Below, one piece after another: positions 35,672-44,813 of a stretch of DNA of 64,000 bases. The DNA lies in the NCBI GenBank assembly GCA_047974745.1, contig JBKECO010000018.1, forward strand, positions 62,001 through 126,000, in the 5' to 3' direction. The DNA comes from JBKECO01 sp047974745. GTDB lineage: Bacteria; Bacillota; Clostridia; Lachnospirales; Lachnospiraceae. Numbering within the stretch: position 1 is the stretch's first letter; each line of letters opens with the position of its first letter. Made by a program: the position numbers and the translations under genes. The notes beneath the pieces are model-generated. The model saw only the letters and a list, made by a program, of their open reading frames with translations. It ran no database searches and was not told the DNA's origin.

Positions 35672-37915
35672 ATGAGAAGTCGAATTTTAGCCTTTGTACT
35701 GATCTGCCTGTTGTTGTTTGCCGCTGTTCCAGTTTCAAACAGTGCCAATGTTTCTAGTGTTTCTTCTGTTGGAAGTGACAACAATTCAATTGCGTTTGAG
35801 GAAGAGAATCATGCACCAGTGATGTCGACAACGGGAAGAATTAGTCTGACGACAATAACAGAGGACGAAAGAGATTCTGCGGGAGATAGTATTGCGTCTA
35901 TTCTTGCCAGCTCAGGAAATGATATGATAACAGATTTAGACAACGGAGCGTTAGAAGGTATTGCAGTCCAGCGAGTGTTTGGAACTGGTACGTGGCAGTT
36001 TAATACCGGGAGTGGTTGGATGGACGTAGACACAGTTTCAGCATCGAATGCGCTCCTTCTTAAAGATACCTCTTTGCTTCGTTTCGTTCCGGGAACAGAG
36101 AATGCACAATCTGCAACAATTACATTTCGAGCCTGGGATCAAACAGATGGAACACAGGGACAGAAGATGGATGCAGGATCAGATCCGACCAGATATGGTG
36201 GGAGTTCGGCCTTTAGTATTGCGACAGCAACCGCTGTTTTGACAATTAGGGCAGTAAATGATGCCCCTGTTCTTATAGATCCTGGAAGCCTGAGCATGAC
36301 ATCTGTTGGCGAGGATGACTTGGACTCTGCAGGAAATACAGTTGCTCAGATTTTATCAAGTTCTGGAGGAGATCCTATTACCGATCCTGATAGTGGTGCA
36401 CTTGACGGGATTGCCATCCATATAGTCACTGGCAATGGGATGTGGCAGTACAATATGGCAAGTACGTGGATTCCAATCAATCTGATTGCAGACGAGGCGC
36501 TTCTCCTTACTCCTGCCGCAAAACTGCGATTTGTCCCGAATACTTTCAGTGGAGTGCAGACTCCAACAGTTTCCTTTTATGCATGGGACAGAACATCAGG
36601 AACTGAAGGTGTGTATGCTAGTATTATAAGCAGGGGACTGATATCTGCATATAGCATAGATAGTGCTATAGCCAGACTAACGGTAAATGCGGTATATGAG
36701 TACCATGTACTTTATTCTGGTAATGGCAATACGACAGGAACGACACCGATTGATAGTGGAAATCCATATCATAACAATGAAACGGTCACAGTTCAGGGAA
36801 ACACGGGTAATCTGAAAAGAGAAGGTTTTACTTTTTCTGGTTGGAATACCATGAGTGATGGAAAAGGATCCTCCTATCAGGAGTCGGACACATTCCTTTT
36901 GCAAAATACGGATGTTACATTATTTGCACAGTGGGAAGAGATTGAGCCAGAAACCGAAACGGAGACAGAAACCGAAACCGAAACGGAGACAGAGACAGAA
37001 ATCGAAACCGAGACAGAAACTGAAACAGAAACCGAAACCGAGACGGAGACAGAAACCGAAACCGAAACCGAGACAGAAATCGAAACCGAGACAGAAACTG
37101 AAACAGAAACAGAAACAGAAACTGAAACCGAAACCGAAACCGAGACGGAGAATTCTGCACCAGATGATATACGCGACACTTCGACAGAACCAAGCAATAC
37201 TGTTGTGCAAAGAACAACAATTGCTGGCAGTACTGAGCAGGCAGCGAATTCAGATAGTGAAGTTACGGGCATAAAAGAAGAAACGTTAGACAAATTGGAG
37301 CATGTCAGGATCATCCTTGAACTAGATGACAGCGTTCCAAAGTTTGCGCTATCCTCAGATGCCTATATTATCGATGCAGTACTTACTGAGGAAGAAAAGA
37401 AATTAGCAGCTGCCGGGGATGAGATTTCAATCAAAATCACTGTGGCAGCAACAGAGTCATCAGATGAAACAGATCTGATCAGCGCAAATCTTATGAACTA
37501 CTCACTCGGTATCTTTTTTGAGATAACAATTTCTAAAATAGTGAATGGAACGGAGATCAAAGTACAGGAAACAAATAAGCCAATTCAGTTCGTTTTTACA
37601 ATTCCAGAAGAAATGAAAGGGCATTCGGAATATGCTTTGATTCGAAATCATGATGGTGAAATTACGATTCTAAAGGATGAAGACATGGAATCGGAAACGA
37701 TTTCGATCGCATCAGATCAGTTTAGTATGTATGCCTTGGTTTATCTGGATGCAATGGAGGATTCTTCAACAGAAGCCGTAACAATAGAAAAAGAGAAGCC
37801 CTCCATGTTTGATCCGTATCTTATTTCGATAATTTGCATTGTTGTAATTGTTATTGTGCTTGCTATAGCCTTTGGTATATGGATTCTGTTGAAGAGAAAA
37901 GAGGAGAGCAGATGA
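35672..37915 (+). CDS. Large membrane-anchored surface protein with duplicated beta domains and Glu-Thr stalk
   Basis: About 747 residues from ATG 35672 (GGGGGAGG nine bases upstream; ATGs at 35663 and 35666 are possible). After a signal peptide come two related domains of about 150 residues, each with an AGD/GNT...ILSSSG...ITD motif and a LLFRFVP-like segment then AWDxTxGT, recalling cadherin-like tandem repeats. An InlB B-repeat (FTFSGWNTMSDGKGSSY) is followed by a 67-residue Glu-Thr tract, a further domain, and a C-terminal membrane helix with a basic tail. No LPxTG-type motif precedes the helix, so it is probably membrane-anchored rather than sortase-linked. Role unknown; adhesion or surface stalk is a guess. 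Confidence 0.82.
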   Translation: MRSRILAFVLICLLLFAAVPVSNSANVSSVSSVGSDNNSIAFEEENHAPVMSTTGRISLTTITEDERDSAGDSIASILASSGNDMITDLDNGALEGIAVQRVFGTGTWQFNTGSGWMDVDTVSASNALLLKDTSLLRFVPGTENAQSATITFRAWDQTDGTQGQKMDAGSDPTRYGGSSAFSIATATAVLTIRAVNDAPVLIDPGSLSMTSVGEDDLDSAGNTVAQILSSSGGDPITDPDSGALDGIAIHIVTGNGMWQYNMASTWIPINLIADEALLLTPAAKLRFVPNTFSGVQTPTVSFYAWDRTSGTEGVYASIISRGLISAYSIDSAIARLTVNAVYEYHVLYSGNGNTTGTTPIDSGNPYHNNETVTVQGNTGNLKREGFTFSGWNTMSDGKGSSYQESDTFLLQNTDVTLFAQWEEIEPETETETETETETETETEIETETETETETETETETETETETETEIETETETETETETETETETETETENSAPDDIRDTSTEPSNTVVQRTTIAGSTEQAANSDSEVTGIKEETLDKLEHVRIILELDDSVPKFALSSDAYIIDAVLTEEEKKLAAAGDEISIKITVAATESSDETDLISANLMNYSLGIFFEITISKIVNGTEIKVQETNKPIQFVFTIPEEMKGHSEYALIRNHDGEITILKDEDMESETISIASDQFSMYALVYLDAMEDSSTEAVTIEKEKPSMFDPYLISIICIVVIVIVLAIAFGIWILLKRKEESR
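36950..37150 (+). repeat. Hexanucleotide-type (GARACN)n tract encoding a Glu-Thr stalk
   Basis: 201 bases of alternating GAA/GAG and ACC/ACA/ACG/ACT codons, occasionally ATC, encode 67 residues of alternating Glu and Thr(Ile). Codons are varied, so it is not a pure microsatellite, but unit changes in multiples of six bases would keep frame. Confidence 0.9.
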
Positions 37916-37933
37916 CATTCAGCAGTTACTTTT
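37867..37933. repeat. 67-bp imperfect direct repeat, copy 1 (left flank of the ATPase gene)
   Basis: Begins AGCCTTTGGTATATGG and ends TTACTTTT. It covers the last codons of the surface protein gene. It matches 39480-39546 at 63 of 67 positions with no gaps. Confidence 0.9.
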
Positions 37934-38214
37934 CAATCTATCTTAACCTCCAGTAAAAATTGCACTCAACTAAGTGAAATATTATTAAGACCAGAAAATT
38001 AGCGAGAACATGCTGATTTTCTGTAACTTTTAACTTGTACTTTTTCTTGGCATAGTACCATCACATTCGTAATAAATATATAGAACAAAATAAAGATATA
38101 GGAAGTAGCGCTATATATTATAAAAAATTGCAAATAGTAAATAGTTTTTATAGTAGAAAATGAAAAATTGATTTTTGTAATTTTTTGAGATATAATATGA
38201 TAGAGGTGAATGAT
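37934..38214. other. AT-rich intergenic stretch before the ATPase gene
   Basis: No gene or structured RNA seen. It lies just inside the left direct repeat and ends in the ATPase promoter and ribosome site. It is unusually A/T-rich even for this window, compatible with imported DNA. Confidence 0.6.
38168..38196 (+). promoter_or_regulatory. Promoter of the ATPase gene
   Basis: TTGATT at 38168-38173 and TATAAT at 38191-38196 with a 17-base spacer. The ATG at 38197 abuts the -10 box, supporting the later start at 38215, which has AGAGGTG upstream. Confidence 0.7.
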
Positions 38215-39402
38215 ATGGTAAAAAGAAAACAGTATTTAGATAAATTAATAAAATTAAAAAATAAGCAGATCATCAAGATTGTCACAGGAGTAAGAAGATG
38301 TGGAAAATCTACACTTCTGGAGCAATTTCAACTGTATTTAAAGGAGGAAGCTGTACTAGAGGAGCAGATCATCTTTTTAAATCTTGAAAAAATCGAGAAT
38401 GAGTTCTTGCTTGATTATCATGTCCTGTATGACTATGTAAAAGAACGGCTGGTTCCGGATAAAATGACCTATATATTTTTAGATGAAATACAATTAGTAC
38501 AACAGTTCCAGAAAGCAGTCGATTCACTGTTCACGATACCGAATGTTGATCTCTACATTACTGGATCAAATGCATATATGCTGTCGGGAGAACTGGCGAC
38601 TCTTTTATCAGGAAGATATGTCGAAATTCAAATGCTGCCGCTTTCGTTTGCAGAATATTATGACTTAAATGGGGGGGATAAAAGAGACGCATGGAATGAC
38701 TACTTTCGATATGGCGGTTTTCCTTATACCACTTATATAGATGATGATGACATTAGACGGGATTATCTACAGGGGATCTATAACACAGTACTGTTAAAAG
38801 ACATAATAGAACGAAAGAAGGTCCAGGATGCTTCCTTGTTAGAAAGCGTCATTCGTTTTCTTTTTGATAATATCGGTAATATCGTATCCTCCAAAAAAAT
38901 ATCCGACAGTATGACTTCCTACGGAAGAAAGACGACATCCGTGACAGTAGAAAATTATATAACCGCCTTACAGGAATCTTTTATCTTGTACAAAGCAGGG
39001 CGATTTGATATCAAGGGAAAGCAGCATTTAAAATCGCTTGAAAAATACTATATCGTAGATCAGGGACTTCGAAGATTACTTCTTGGCGATAAGAATACGG
39101 ATATTGGCCATATTTTGGAAAACATTGTATATCTGGAACTGGTAAGAAGAGGGTATAGCATTTATATTGGGAAAGTCGGAGACCTGGAAGTTGATTTTGT
39201 TGTAGAAAATGGCGACCAGAAAATCTATTATCAGGTATCTGCAAGTGTCCTGGATCCGTTGACCTTTGAGAGAGAGATCGCACCGCTAAGGAAGATTAAA
39301 GATAATTATCCAAAATATATTATTTCCATGGACGAGATATCAATGAACGAAGAGGGGATACAGCAGGTTAATATCATGGATTTTCTTTTAAAGCAGCATT
39401 AA
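38215..39402 (+). CDS. DUF4143-type AAA ATPase
   Basis: 395 residues from ATG 38215. Walker A is VTGVRRCGKSTLLEQF (about residues 22-37), Walker B is YIFLDEIQLV, and sensor-like LYITGSNAYMLSGEL with LSGRYVEIQMLPLSF follows, all typical of the large prokaryotic ATPase family with a C-terminal DUF4143 domain. The C-terminal GKVGDLEVDFVVENG looks like a PD-(D/E)xK nuclease-type core, as is usual in this family. Cellular function is not established for the family. The gene has its own promoter and is bracketed by a 67-bp direct repeat, so it appears to be an insertion unrelated to surface synthesis. Confidence 0.9.
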   Translation: MVKRKQYLDKLIKLKNKQIIKIVTGVRRCGKSTLLEQFQLYLKEEAVLEEQIIFLNLEKIENEFLLDYHVLYDYVKERLVPDKMTYIFLDEIQLVQQFQKAVDSLFTIPNVDLYITGSNAYMLSGELATLLSGRYVEIQMLPLSFAEYYDLNGGDKRDAWNDYFRYGGFPYTTYIDDDDIRRDYLQGIYNTVLLKDIIERKKVQDASLLESVIRFLFDNIGNIVSSKKISDSMTSYGRKTTSVTVENYITALQESFILYKAGRFDIKGKQHLKSLEKYYIVDQGLRRLLLGDKNTDIGHILENIVYLELVRRGYSIYIGKVGDLEVDFVVENGDQKIYYQVSASVLDPLTFEREIAPLRKIKDNYPKYIISMDEISMNEEGIQQVNIMDFLLKQH

Positions 39403-39479
39403 GTTGATATGAAACTAAGCTAAGGCTAACGGGATTTCTGCTAAATTGCTATCAAGAAATAAGAATAAATCCTTTGAAC

Positions 39480-39546
39480 AGCCTTTGGTATATGGATCCT
39501 GTTGAAGAGAAAAGAGGAGAGTAGCTGACATTCAACAGTTACTTTT
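39480..39546. repeat. 67-bp imperfect direct repeat, copy 2 (right flank of the ATPase gene)
   Basis: 63 of 67 positions match 37867-37933. This copy overlaps the stop codon of the MFS gene on the - strand (39539-39541), so copy 1 carries the end of the left gene and copy 2 the end of the right gene. Confidence 0.9.
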
Positions 39547-40693
39547 TTCGTAACAAAAGCAGAATTAGGAATGCTGCACAGCTACTGACCAGTCCACCGA
39601 ATAGAAATGGAGTATCTGAGCCGCCGATCTCCCATAAAAGACCAGCGATCAGAGAGGATAATAAAAGTCCAAATCCCTGCATCATGCTATAGAGGCCTAA
39701 AACAGTTCCTGTAAATCCCAGTGGTGAATTTTCGGAAATAAATGCCCGCTCGGCACCACTGATGGAAGCGGTATAGATACCATAGGATATAAAGAGCAAC
39801 AATGTGAATGGCTTTGAAGTGGTATATGCAAAACCAAGATAGACCAAACCATATAACAGGTAGCCTGGCACCAGAATTCGACTCCTGCCAAATTGATCAG
39901 ACAGACGGCCTGCTGGTATGGAGAAAATGGAAGCCGTCATATTAAAAATAAAATACAGTAACATGACCTGGGAGGATGAAAAGCCTTGCTCTCTTGCTTT
40001 TAACAAGATAAAGGCATTCGAAGAATTACCCAGGCAAAATATAAAAATGATAATAAGATATGCTGTAAGCTTCCGATTTAATCTAAACCCTTTCCATGAA
40101 AGGGTTTTTCTTTTTGTGGAAATATCGTTTTCTTCTCTTACTGCAGATAAGGTGAAAAGCCCAGCAATAGCTGGAATGATGGATAATAGGAATGCCCTGT
40201 GAAATCCAATATTGCTTGCAACTATAAAATAGGCCAGTAGAGCACCAAAGGATGCCCCCACCATATCGAGCATTTTGTGTATACCAAAAGATTTGCCCAG
40301 ATGGTTCGAATCACTTGACTGAGCGATCAGTGCATCTCGGGGAGCAGTGCGGATGCCTTTTCCGGTACGATCCATGACTCTTGCAATCAGAACGCCTGTC
40401 CAGGAGGTTGAAATCAAGAGAAGAATCTTATAGATGACGGTCCCAGAATATCCAATAAAGGCTAACTTTTTCTTATTCTGATCTCGGTCACCAATATATC
40501 CGCCAAATACTTTGAGAAGTGAGGCGATACTCTCTGAAATGCCTTCCATGAGACCAATTAGTGCAGGGGCTGCACCAAGTGCAGTCGTCAGATACAGGGG
40601 GACAATTGGGTATACCATTTCAGTACTCATATCTGCGAAGAGACTGACAAACCCTAGTATAATGATATTCGATAAGAATCGTTTCTTTTTCAT
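39539..40693 (-). CDS. MFS transporter
   Basis: 384 residues with about twelve hydrophobic segments. The N-terminus has FVSLFADMSTEMVYPIVPLY, and GYIGDRDQNKKKLAFIGYSG is the cytoplasmic loop 2-3 motif of major facilitator proteins; VMDRTGKGIRTAPRDALIA and GRLSDQFGRSRILV match the later conserved loops. It resembles a widespread putative drug/metabolite efflux subgroup with the FADMSTEM opening. Ribosome site AGGTGG (reverse strand) is near 40702. It is the only intact long - strand gene besides the TetR regulator. Substrate unknown. Confidence 0.9.
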   Translation of the reverse strand: MKKKRFLSNIIILGFVSLFADMSTEMVYPIVPLYLTTALGAAPALIGLMEGISESIASLLKVFGGYIGDRDQNKKKLAFIGYSGTVIYKILLLISTSWTGVLIARVMDRTGKGIRTAPRDALIAQSSDSNHLGKSFGIHKMLDMVGASFGALLAYFIVASNIGFHRAFLLSIIPAIAGLFTLSAVREENDISTKRKTLSWKGFRLNRKLTAYLIIIFIFCLGNSSNAFILLKAREQGFSSSQVMLLYFIFNMTASIFSIPAGRLSDQFGRSRILVPGYLLYGLVYLGFAYTTSKPFTLLLFISYGIYTASISGAERAFISENSPLGFTGTVLGLYSMMQGFGLLLSSLIAGLLWEIGGSDTPFLFGGLVSSCAAFLILLLLRKK

Positions 40694-41007
40694 TTTGCCA
40701 CCTAATTTTGTCTTGTTATTTTGGGGAACGAATGGTGTTCGTTGTGAACGCTCAGACCACTGTAATTGTTGGACAGTTACAAAATATCACATATTAGACA
40801 GATTTTCCATAATTTGATTGCATTTCATGACATTAAATGTGCATTCTGGAGCATCTAAACCTAATTGTTAATGTAAAGTGATACAATCAGAAAAAAATTG
40901 AATTTATATACAAAACGTAAAAAATATTACAAGGAATGATAAAATTCGAGAAGCTATGCCAATCGATCCTTTTGATGGTTTGCTTTTGCAAAAAGGGAGA
41001 ATGGACA
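40694..41007. other. Divergent intergenic region between MFS gene and pilus locus
   Basis: Over 300 bases without a gene. Contains a perfect inverted repeat AACGAA (40727-40732), TGGTG, TTCGTT (40738-40743), followed by a partial third copy ending GTGAACG. This could be a repressor site for the MFS gene. TG-A-TACAAT at 40879-40887 is a possible extended -10 reading toward the pilus locus, without a good -35. Confidence 0.5.
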
Positions 41008-41328
41008 ATGAGAAAGAGAAGTCGTACAGAAAAATTGCAGTCTGATTTACCTACGAATCGAAACTCAATGGAAGATATAAAAAAATACACTCGAACTGAG
41101 CTTTTTGAAGTAATTTTATTGCAGGCAAAAGAAATCGATCGACTAAATGAAAAGTTTGCTGAGACGAATACGATTTTAACACAGGAAGCCAAAGAGGTTG
41201 CAGAGGCTTCTGCATCATTGGTCAAGGTGTGCCAGGCTGCGGTAGCTGCGATCGAACAGTCAGTGGAGAGTTTGAGACAGTTGCATCTTGAGAAGTCTCT
41301 CAAAGATGAATCTGTCCAAGAGATATAG
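41008..41328 (+). CDS. Small predicted coiled-coil protein of unknown function
   Basis: 106 residues from ATG 41008 (GGGAG nine bases upstream); a longer frame from 40936 lacks support. The N-terminus is basic, followed by YTRTELFEVILLQAKEIDRL and a long helix rich in Ala, Glu and Gln to the C-terminus. There is no signal peptide and no membrane segment. It immediately precedes signal peptidase I (the stop codon overlaps an alternative GTG start of the peptidase), so it is probably the first gene of the pilus operon. I do not recognise a family; an accessory or regulatory role is only guesswork. Confidence 0.7.
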   Translation: MRKRSRTEKLQSDLPTNRNSMEDIKKYTRTELFEVILLQAKEIDRLNEKFAETNTILTQEAKEVAEASASLVKVCQAAVAAIEQSVESLRQLHLEKSLKDESVQEI

Positions 41329-41339
41329 TGGAGATAACT

Positions 41340-41924
41340 ATGAAAAAAAAGTCGGTAATGATACCCGACACTGCAACCGTTGATTTGATATTAAAAAAAG
41401 AGCAGTACAAGAAAAGATACTGGAGAACTTTGCGAAGTACGATCTATTCTCTGCTCGTTGTTGCTGCGATTGCAGTGTTAGTTGCGACGATCTGGATGCC
41501 AGTTCTTAGAATATATGGAAGTTCCATGACGCCTACATTAACGGAAGGAGAAATTGTACTTTCGATTAAGGGAAGTGACTTTGATCGTGGTGATATCGTG
41601 GCTCTCTATGTTGGGAATAAACTCTTGGTCAAGCGTATAATTGCGGGACCTGGACAGTGGGTCAATATCGATGCAGATGGAACGATCTATGTTGATGGTG
41701 AAGAGTTGAAGGAACCTTATCTGTCGGAGAAGGCTTATGGAGATGTTACGATAGAACTGCCCTATCAGGTGCCCGAGGATCGATATTTTGTCATGGGGGA
41801 TCACAGAAGCACCTCTGCGGACAGTCGGAACACAGCAATAGGATGTATAGCGGAGGAACAGATAGTGGGACGAATCCTTGTCTGTGTCTGGCCATTCAGT
41901 AATTTTGGATTAGTAGAAAAGTAA
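41340..41924 (+). CDS. lepB: Type I signal peptidase
   Basis: About 194 residues from ATG 41340 with GGAG upstream (GTG 41328 possible). One N-terminal membrane helix (about 27-48) is followed by YGSSMTPTLTEGEIV, which holds the catalytic serine, then LVKRIIAGPGQWV with the catalytic lysine, and GDHRSTSADSRNTAIGCI. This is a normal short Gram-positive SipS-type enzyme. Placed directly before a pilin cluster, it is likely a dedicated signal peptidase for pilin precursors, as known from several pilus islands. Confidence 0.94.
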   Translation: MKKKSVMIPDTATVDLILKKEQYKKRYWRTLRSTIYSLLVVAAIAVLVATIWMPVLRIYGSSMTPTLTEGEIVLSIKGSDFDRGDIVALYVGNKLLVKRIIAGPGQWVNIDADGTIYVDGEELKEPYLSEKAYGDVTIELPYQVPEDRYFVMGDHRSTSADSRNTAIGCIAEEQIVGRILVCVWPFSNFGLVEK

Positions 41925-41989
41925 CTATTAGGATTCTTGTCCAGTATATAAGATGGTTCGGTCTGGGGACAGAACTGGGGGCTAACAGC

Positions 41990-44719
41990 ATGAGTAGTGA
42001 GTTCGATCTACAAAAGCGGGAATTAAATAAGGATCATAGCAGGAAGAGAGTATGGCGCAATATTATTGGGATATTGATGATCATTACTGTCTTTATGACA
42101 ACGTATGCTCTGATTCTGCCCGCCATAACGCAAGAGCAGATCTACTGTGGAATGGGGGAGCATGTACATAGTGCTGAAGACGGCTGCTATGCGGAGACAA
42201 AGACATTCCTTTGTGGTTTAGAGGAGAGCGATGGAAACCATATACATACGGAATCCTGTTACGAGTCGATACTAGAACTTACATGTACACAGGAAGAACA
42301 TACACATACAGTATCCTGCTATTCCGACCCCAATGCGAATGTGGAATCTTCAGCAGTTTGGGAAGGAAGTTTTGAACATATAACGCTTACAGGTATATGG
42401 GCAGATGACGTAATTTCAATAGCCGAAACGCAACTAGGATATACTGAGAGTTCAACGAATTATATAGTGGATGAAAACAATAATATCCATGGCTATACCA
42501 GATATGGCGAGTGGTTTGGCAGCCCATATAGTGACTGGTCTGGAATGTTCGTCTCTTTTTGCCTGAATTATGCTGCGGTAAATCCTGAACAGATGCCGAT
42601 CAATGCCAGCTGTTCGAGTTGGGTGGACTCTCTGACAGAACTAGGTCTTTATCGAGATAGAACATACTCACCTGAAAAGGGAGATCTAATCTTCTTTGAT
42701 AAAAACAGCGATGGACATGCGGATCATATAGGACTTGTATCTTCGGCAGATCTAAATGAAATCAGGATAATTGAAGGTGATGCAGACAAGCATGTACAGT
42801 ATGCTTCCTACAATCCTTACAGTGCAGATATATTTTGCTTTGTTGCGTTACCAGTGAATCCGGATGTTTCTGATATTCCAATTGGAAACACAGAAATCGA
42901 GACAAATACAGAAGAGACAAATACAGAAGAAATAAATACAGAAGGGATAAATGGTTCCGAGGAATCCATCGAAAATAATGATGACACATTTATAATATCT
43001 GCAGTCCCGGAGGATGTTTTCAATATAGGAATTACTGCGACAAATGAAGTCTTTTCCTCAGTAACTGTACAAAAGTCTGTCATTGATACATCAAATACCA
43101 TTGGAGCGAAAGAGTTTACCTTTCATGTACAACCAGCAGATTCCATGGGGAATATCATTACTTCCGAAACCATGAAACATGAATTTAAGACAGTGTCCTG
43201 CATTGCGAATGAAACAACTACAATAAAAAACATTGGAAAAGCGAAATACGATACAACTGGTACCTATTATATTCTGATCACAGAAACAATTTCTACGGAT
43301 TCTAATTGGACTTTTGACACTACGCAATGGCTGCAGAAGGTGGTTATAACACTGGATCCATTAACACAAAAGCTTATTGCGACAGAGACCTATAAGAATC
43401 TCACAAATGGAGGTGAATATAGCAGTACTGTACCATTGTTTACAAACGTATATACATCAAATTTTATGTTTTATAAAACAGATACCAGTGGAAATAATTT
43501 GTCAGATGCAGGGTTCACCCTATATCATTGCACAGAGAACAGCACGGATCATACCCATGATGGCGATTGTACATGGGACAGTTCATCCATGGTCCAGTCA
43601 GAGGTATTCGCCGACACAGATGGTGACGTGCACTTTAGTGGTCTGGACTTTAATGCATATTACATCCTTGTGGAAACTACACCCCCTGCAGGCTATGCGG
43701 CACCTTCAGTTGGAAGTTATATTCTTGTCCATATGCTGGCTGACAAAACTTATACATTAACTGGTTATGGTGACTTTGCACAAAATTCTGTTTCAACGAT
43801 AAATGGAAGCTATTATGTGAAAAATAATATTTTAAAATACACATTAAAACTGACTAAGTCCGTCATAAGAGCTCCAGTAGGGATAAATCCCACATTTACT
43901 TTTGAAACAGTTATTAAAAATAGTTCTGGAGATATCTTGATACCTTCTGAAAGTAATATTGTTCTATATGATGGATCAGGTAATATCCGTACTGGTGAGT
44001 TGACAATTAATACTGTTACTGGAGTCGTAACAGCGGAACTTGGAGATGGATATTCATTGGAAATTACTAAGATACCAGCGAACTATACGGCGGCTATCGA
44101 AGAGACAGGTAATGAGGACTACGATACCGAATGGACGGCTGATGGCGGAACGACTACAAATCAAACTTCTATCGCTGATATAATCATGACATCGAATAAG
44201 ACGGTGGACTTCACTAATACACGCAGTGCAGCGAATCTCACCATTACAAAGACAGTGCAGGGTACTACTACAACATCCTTCCCATTTGAGGTGACTTTTG
44301 TGGATGACATTGGTGATCCTGTGCAGATACCGAACGATACTGCATCCCCAGCTGCCTATACCGTGGATCCTGTCTCACCGTTCAAGGTGACATTCAGTCT
44401 TGCCAATTCTGAAAGTGTATCCATTGTTGGGGTTCCAATAGACTCAGTAGTTTCTTTATCAGAAACATCGCATGATGGATACACGGTACAGATCAATGAT
44501 ACTACTTCTGGTGGAACAGTTTTAAGTAGAACCGACTCAGTTACCATCACACTAGATGCAGACAAAGCAGTGGAAGTCATCAATAATCCAGGAATTGTCC
44601 TGCCGGCTACCGGTGGACCTGGCAGATACATATTTGTAATTGGTGGGATAACGATATTGATATGTGTTTTTGGCATTGGCTTTTTCGTGAGATATAAACG
44701 AGAAAGGGGGACAAAATAA
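41990..44719 (+). CDS. LPXTG-anchored minor pilin / adhesin with CHAP-like domain
   Basis: 909 residues. Membrane-spanning signal region (about 25-45) follows a charged N-terminus. A Cys/His-rich segment with EHVHSAEDGCY, NHIHTESCY and EHTHTVSCY (about 55-110) may bind metal. Next is a CHAP/NlpC-like domain (about 135-285; DWSGMFVSFCLNYA, KGDLIFFDKNSDGHADHIGL), a Glu/Thr/Asn-rich linker, an FctA-like pilin domain (about 350-490), a SpaA-type domain, and DUF7601/CnaB-like repeats. It ends in LPATGGPG, a membrane helix and RYKRERGTK. The position that normally holds the peptidase cysteine appears to be Ser in DWSG, so the CHAP-like domain may be inactive. Likely the tip or minor pilin. Confidence 0.88.
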   Translation: MSSEFDLQKRELNKDHSRKRVWRNIIGILMIITVFMTTYALILPAITQEQIYCGMGEHVHSAEDGCYAETKTFLCGLEESDGNHIHTESCYESILELTCTQEEHTHTVSCYSDPNANVESSAVWEGSFEHITLTGIWADDVISIAETQLGYTESSTNYIVDENNNIHGYTRYGEWFGSPYSDWSGMFVSFCLNYAAVNPEQMPINASCSSWVDSLTELGLYRDRTYSPEKGDLIFFDKNSDGHADHIGLVSSADLNEIRIIEGDADKHVQYASYNPYSADIFCFVALPVNPDVSDIPIGNTEIETNTEETNTEEINTEGINGSEESIENNDDTFIISAVPEDVFNIGITATNEVFSSVTVQKSVIDTSNTIGAKEFTFHVQPADSMGNIITSETMKHEFKTVSCIANETTTIKNIGKAKYDTTGTYYILITETISTDSNWTFDTTQWLQKVVITLDPLTQKLIATETYKNLTNGGEYSSTVPLFTNVYTSNFMFYKTDTSGNNLSDAGFTLYHCTENSTDHTHDGDCTWDSSSMVQSEVFADTDGDVHFSGLDFNAYYILVETTPPAGYAAPSVGSYILVHMLADKTYTLTGYGDFAQNSVSTINGSYYVKNNILKYTLKLTKSVIRAPVGINPTFTFETVIKNSSGDILIPSESNIVLYDGSGNIRTGELTINTVTGVVTAELGDGYSLEITKIPANYTAAIEETGNEDYDTEWTADGGTTTNQTSIADIIMTSNKTVDFTNTRSAANLTITKTVQGTTTTSFPFEVTFVDDIGDPVQIPNDTASPAAYTVDPVSPFKVTFSLANSESVSIVGVPIDSVVSLSETSHDGYTVQINDTTSGGTVLSRTDSVTITLDADKAVEVINNPGIVLPATGGPGRYIFVIGGITILICVFGIGFFVRYKRERGTK

Positions 44720-44773
44720 CACTTAAAGAAACATATTATTTTGTGATACCCCTGATAGATACCAAATAGCATC

Positions 44774-44789
44774 GTTTCAGTCATGAAAC
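44774..44789 (+). promoter_or_regulatory. Small hairpin before the major pilin gene
   Basis: GTTTCA (44774-44779) and TGAAAC (44784-44789) form a 6-bp stem with a GTCA loop, 24 bases before the pilin start. It could tune stability or read-through between pilin genes; evidence is weak. Confidence 0.3.
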
Positions 44790-44813
44790 AAAACATTTGA
44801 AAGGAACTGAAAA

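Noticed and set aside
36950..37150. Tandem repeat considered as a CRISPR array
   Set aside because: Units are six bases, without spacers, and encode a continuous Glu-Thr tract in frame.
36855..37314. Long frames overlapping the Glu-Thr tract on both strands, with Lys/Arg/Pro-rich or Ser-Val repeats
   Set aside because: They are by-products of the hexanucleotide-like repeat in the real gene; no ribosome site or family resemblance.
38215..39402. ATPase as part of an antiphage defence system
   Set aside because: No partner genes of known defence systems lie beside it; it stands alone between a surface gene and an MFS gene.
40865..40887. TTGTTA plus TACAAT as promoter of the pilus locus
   Set aside because: Spacing is 11 bases; only an extended -10 without a -35 remains, so it is noted within the intergenic entry.
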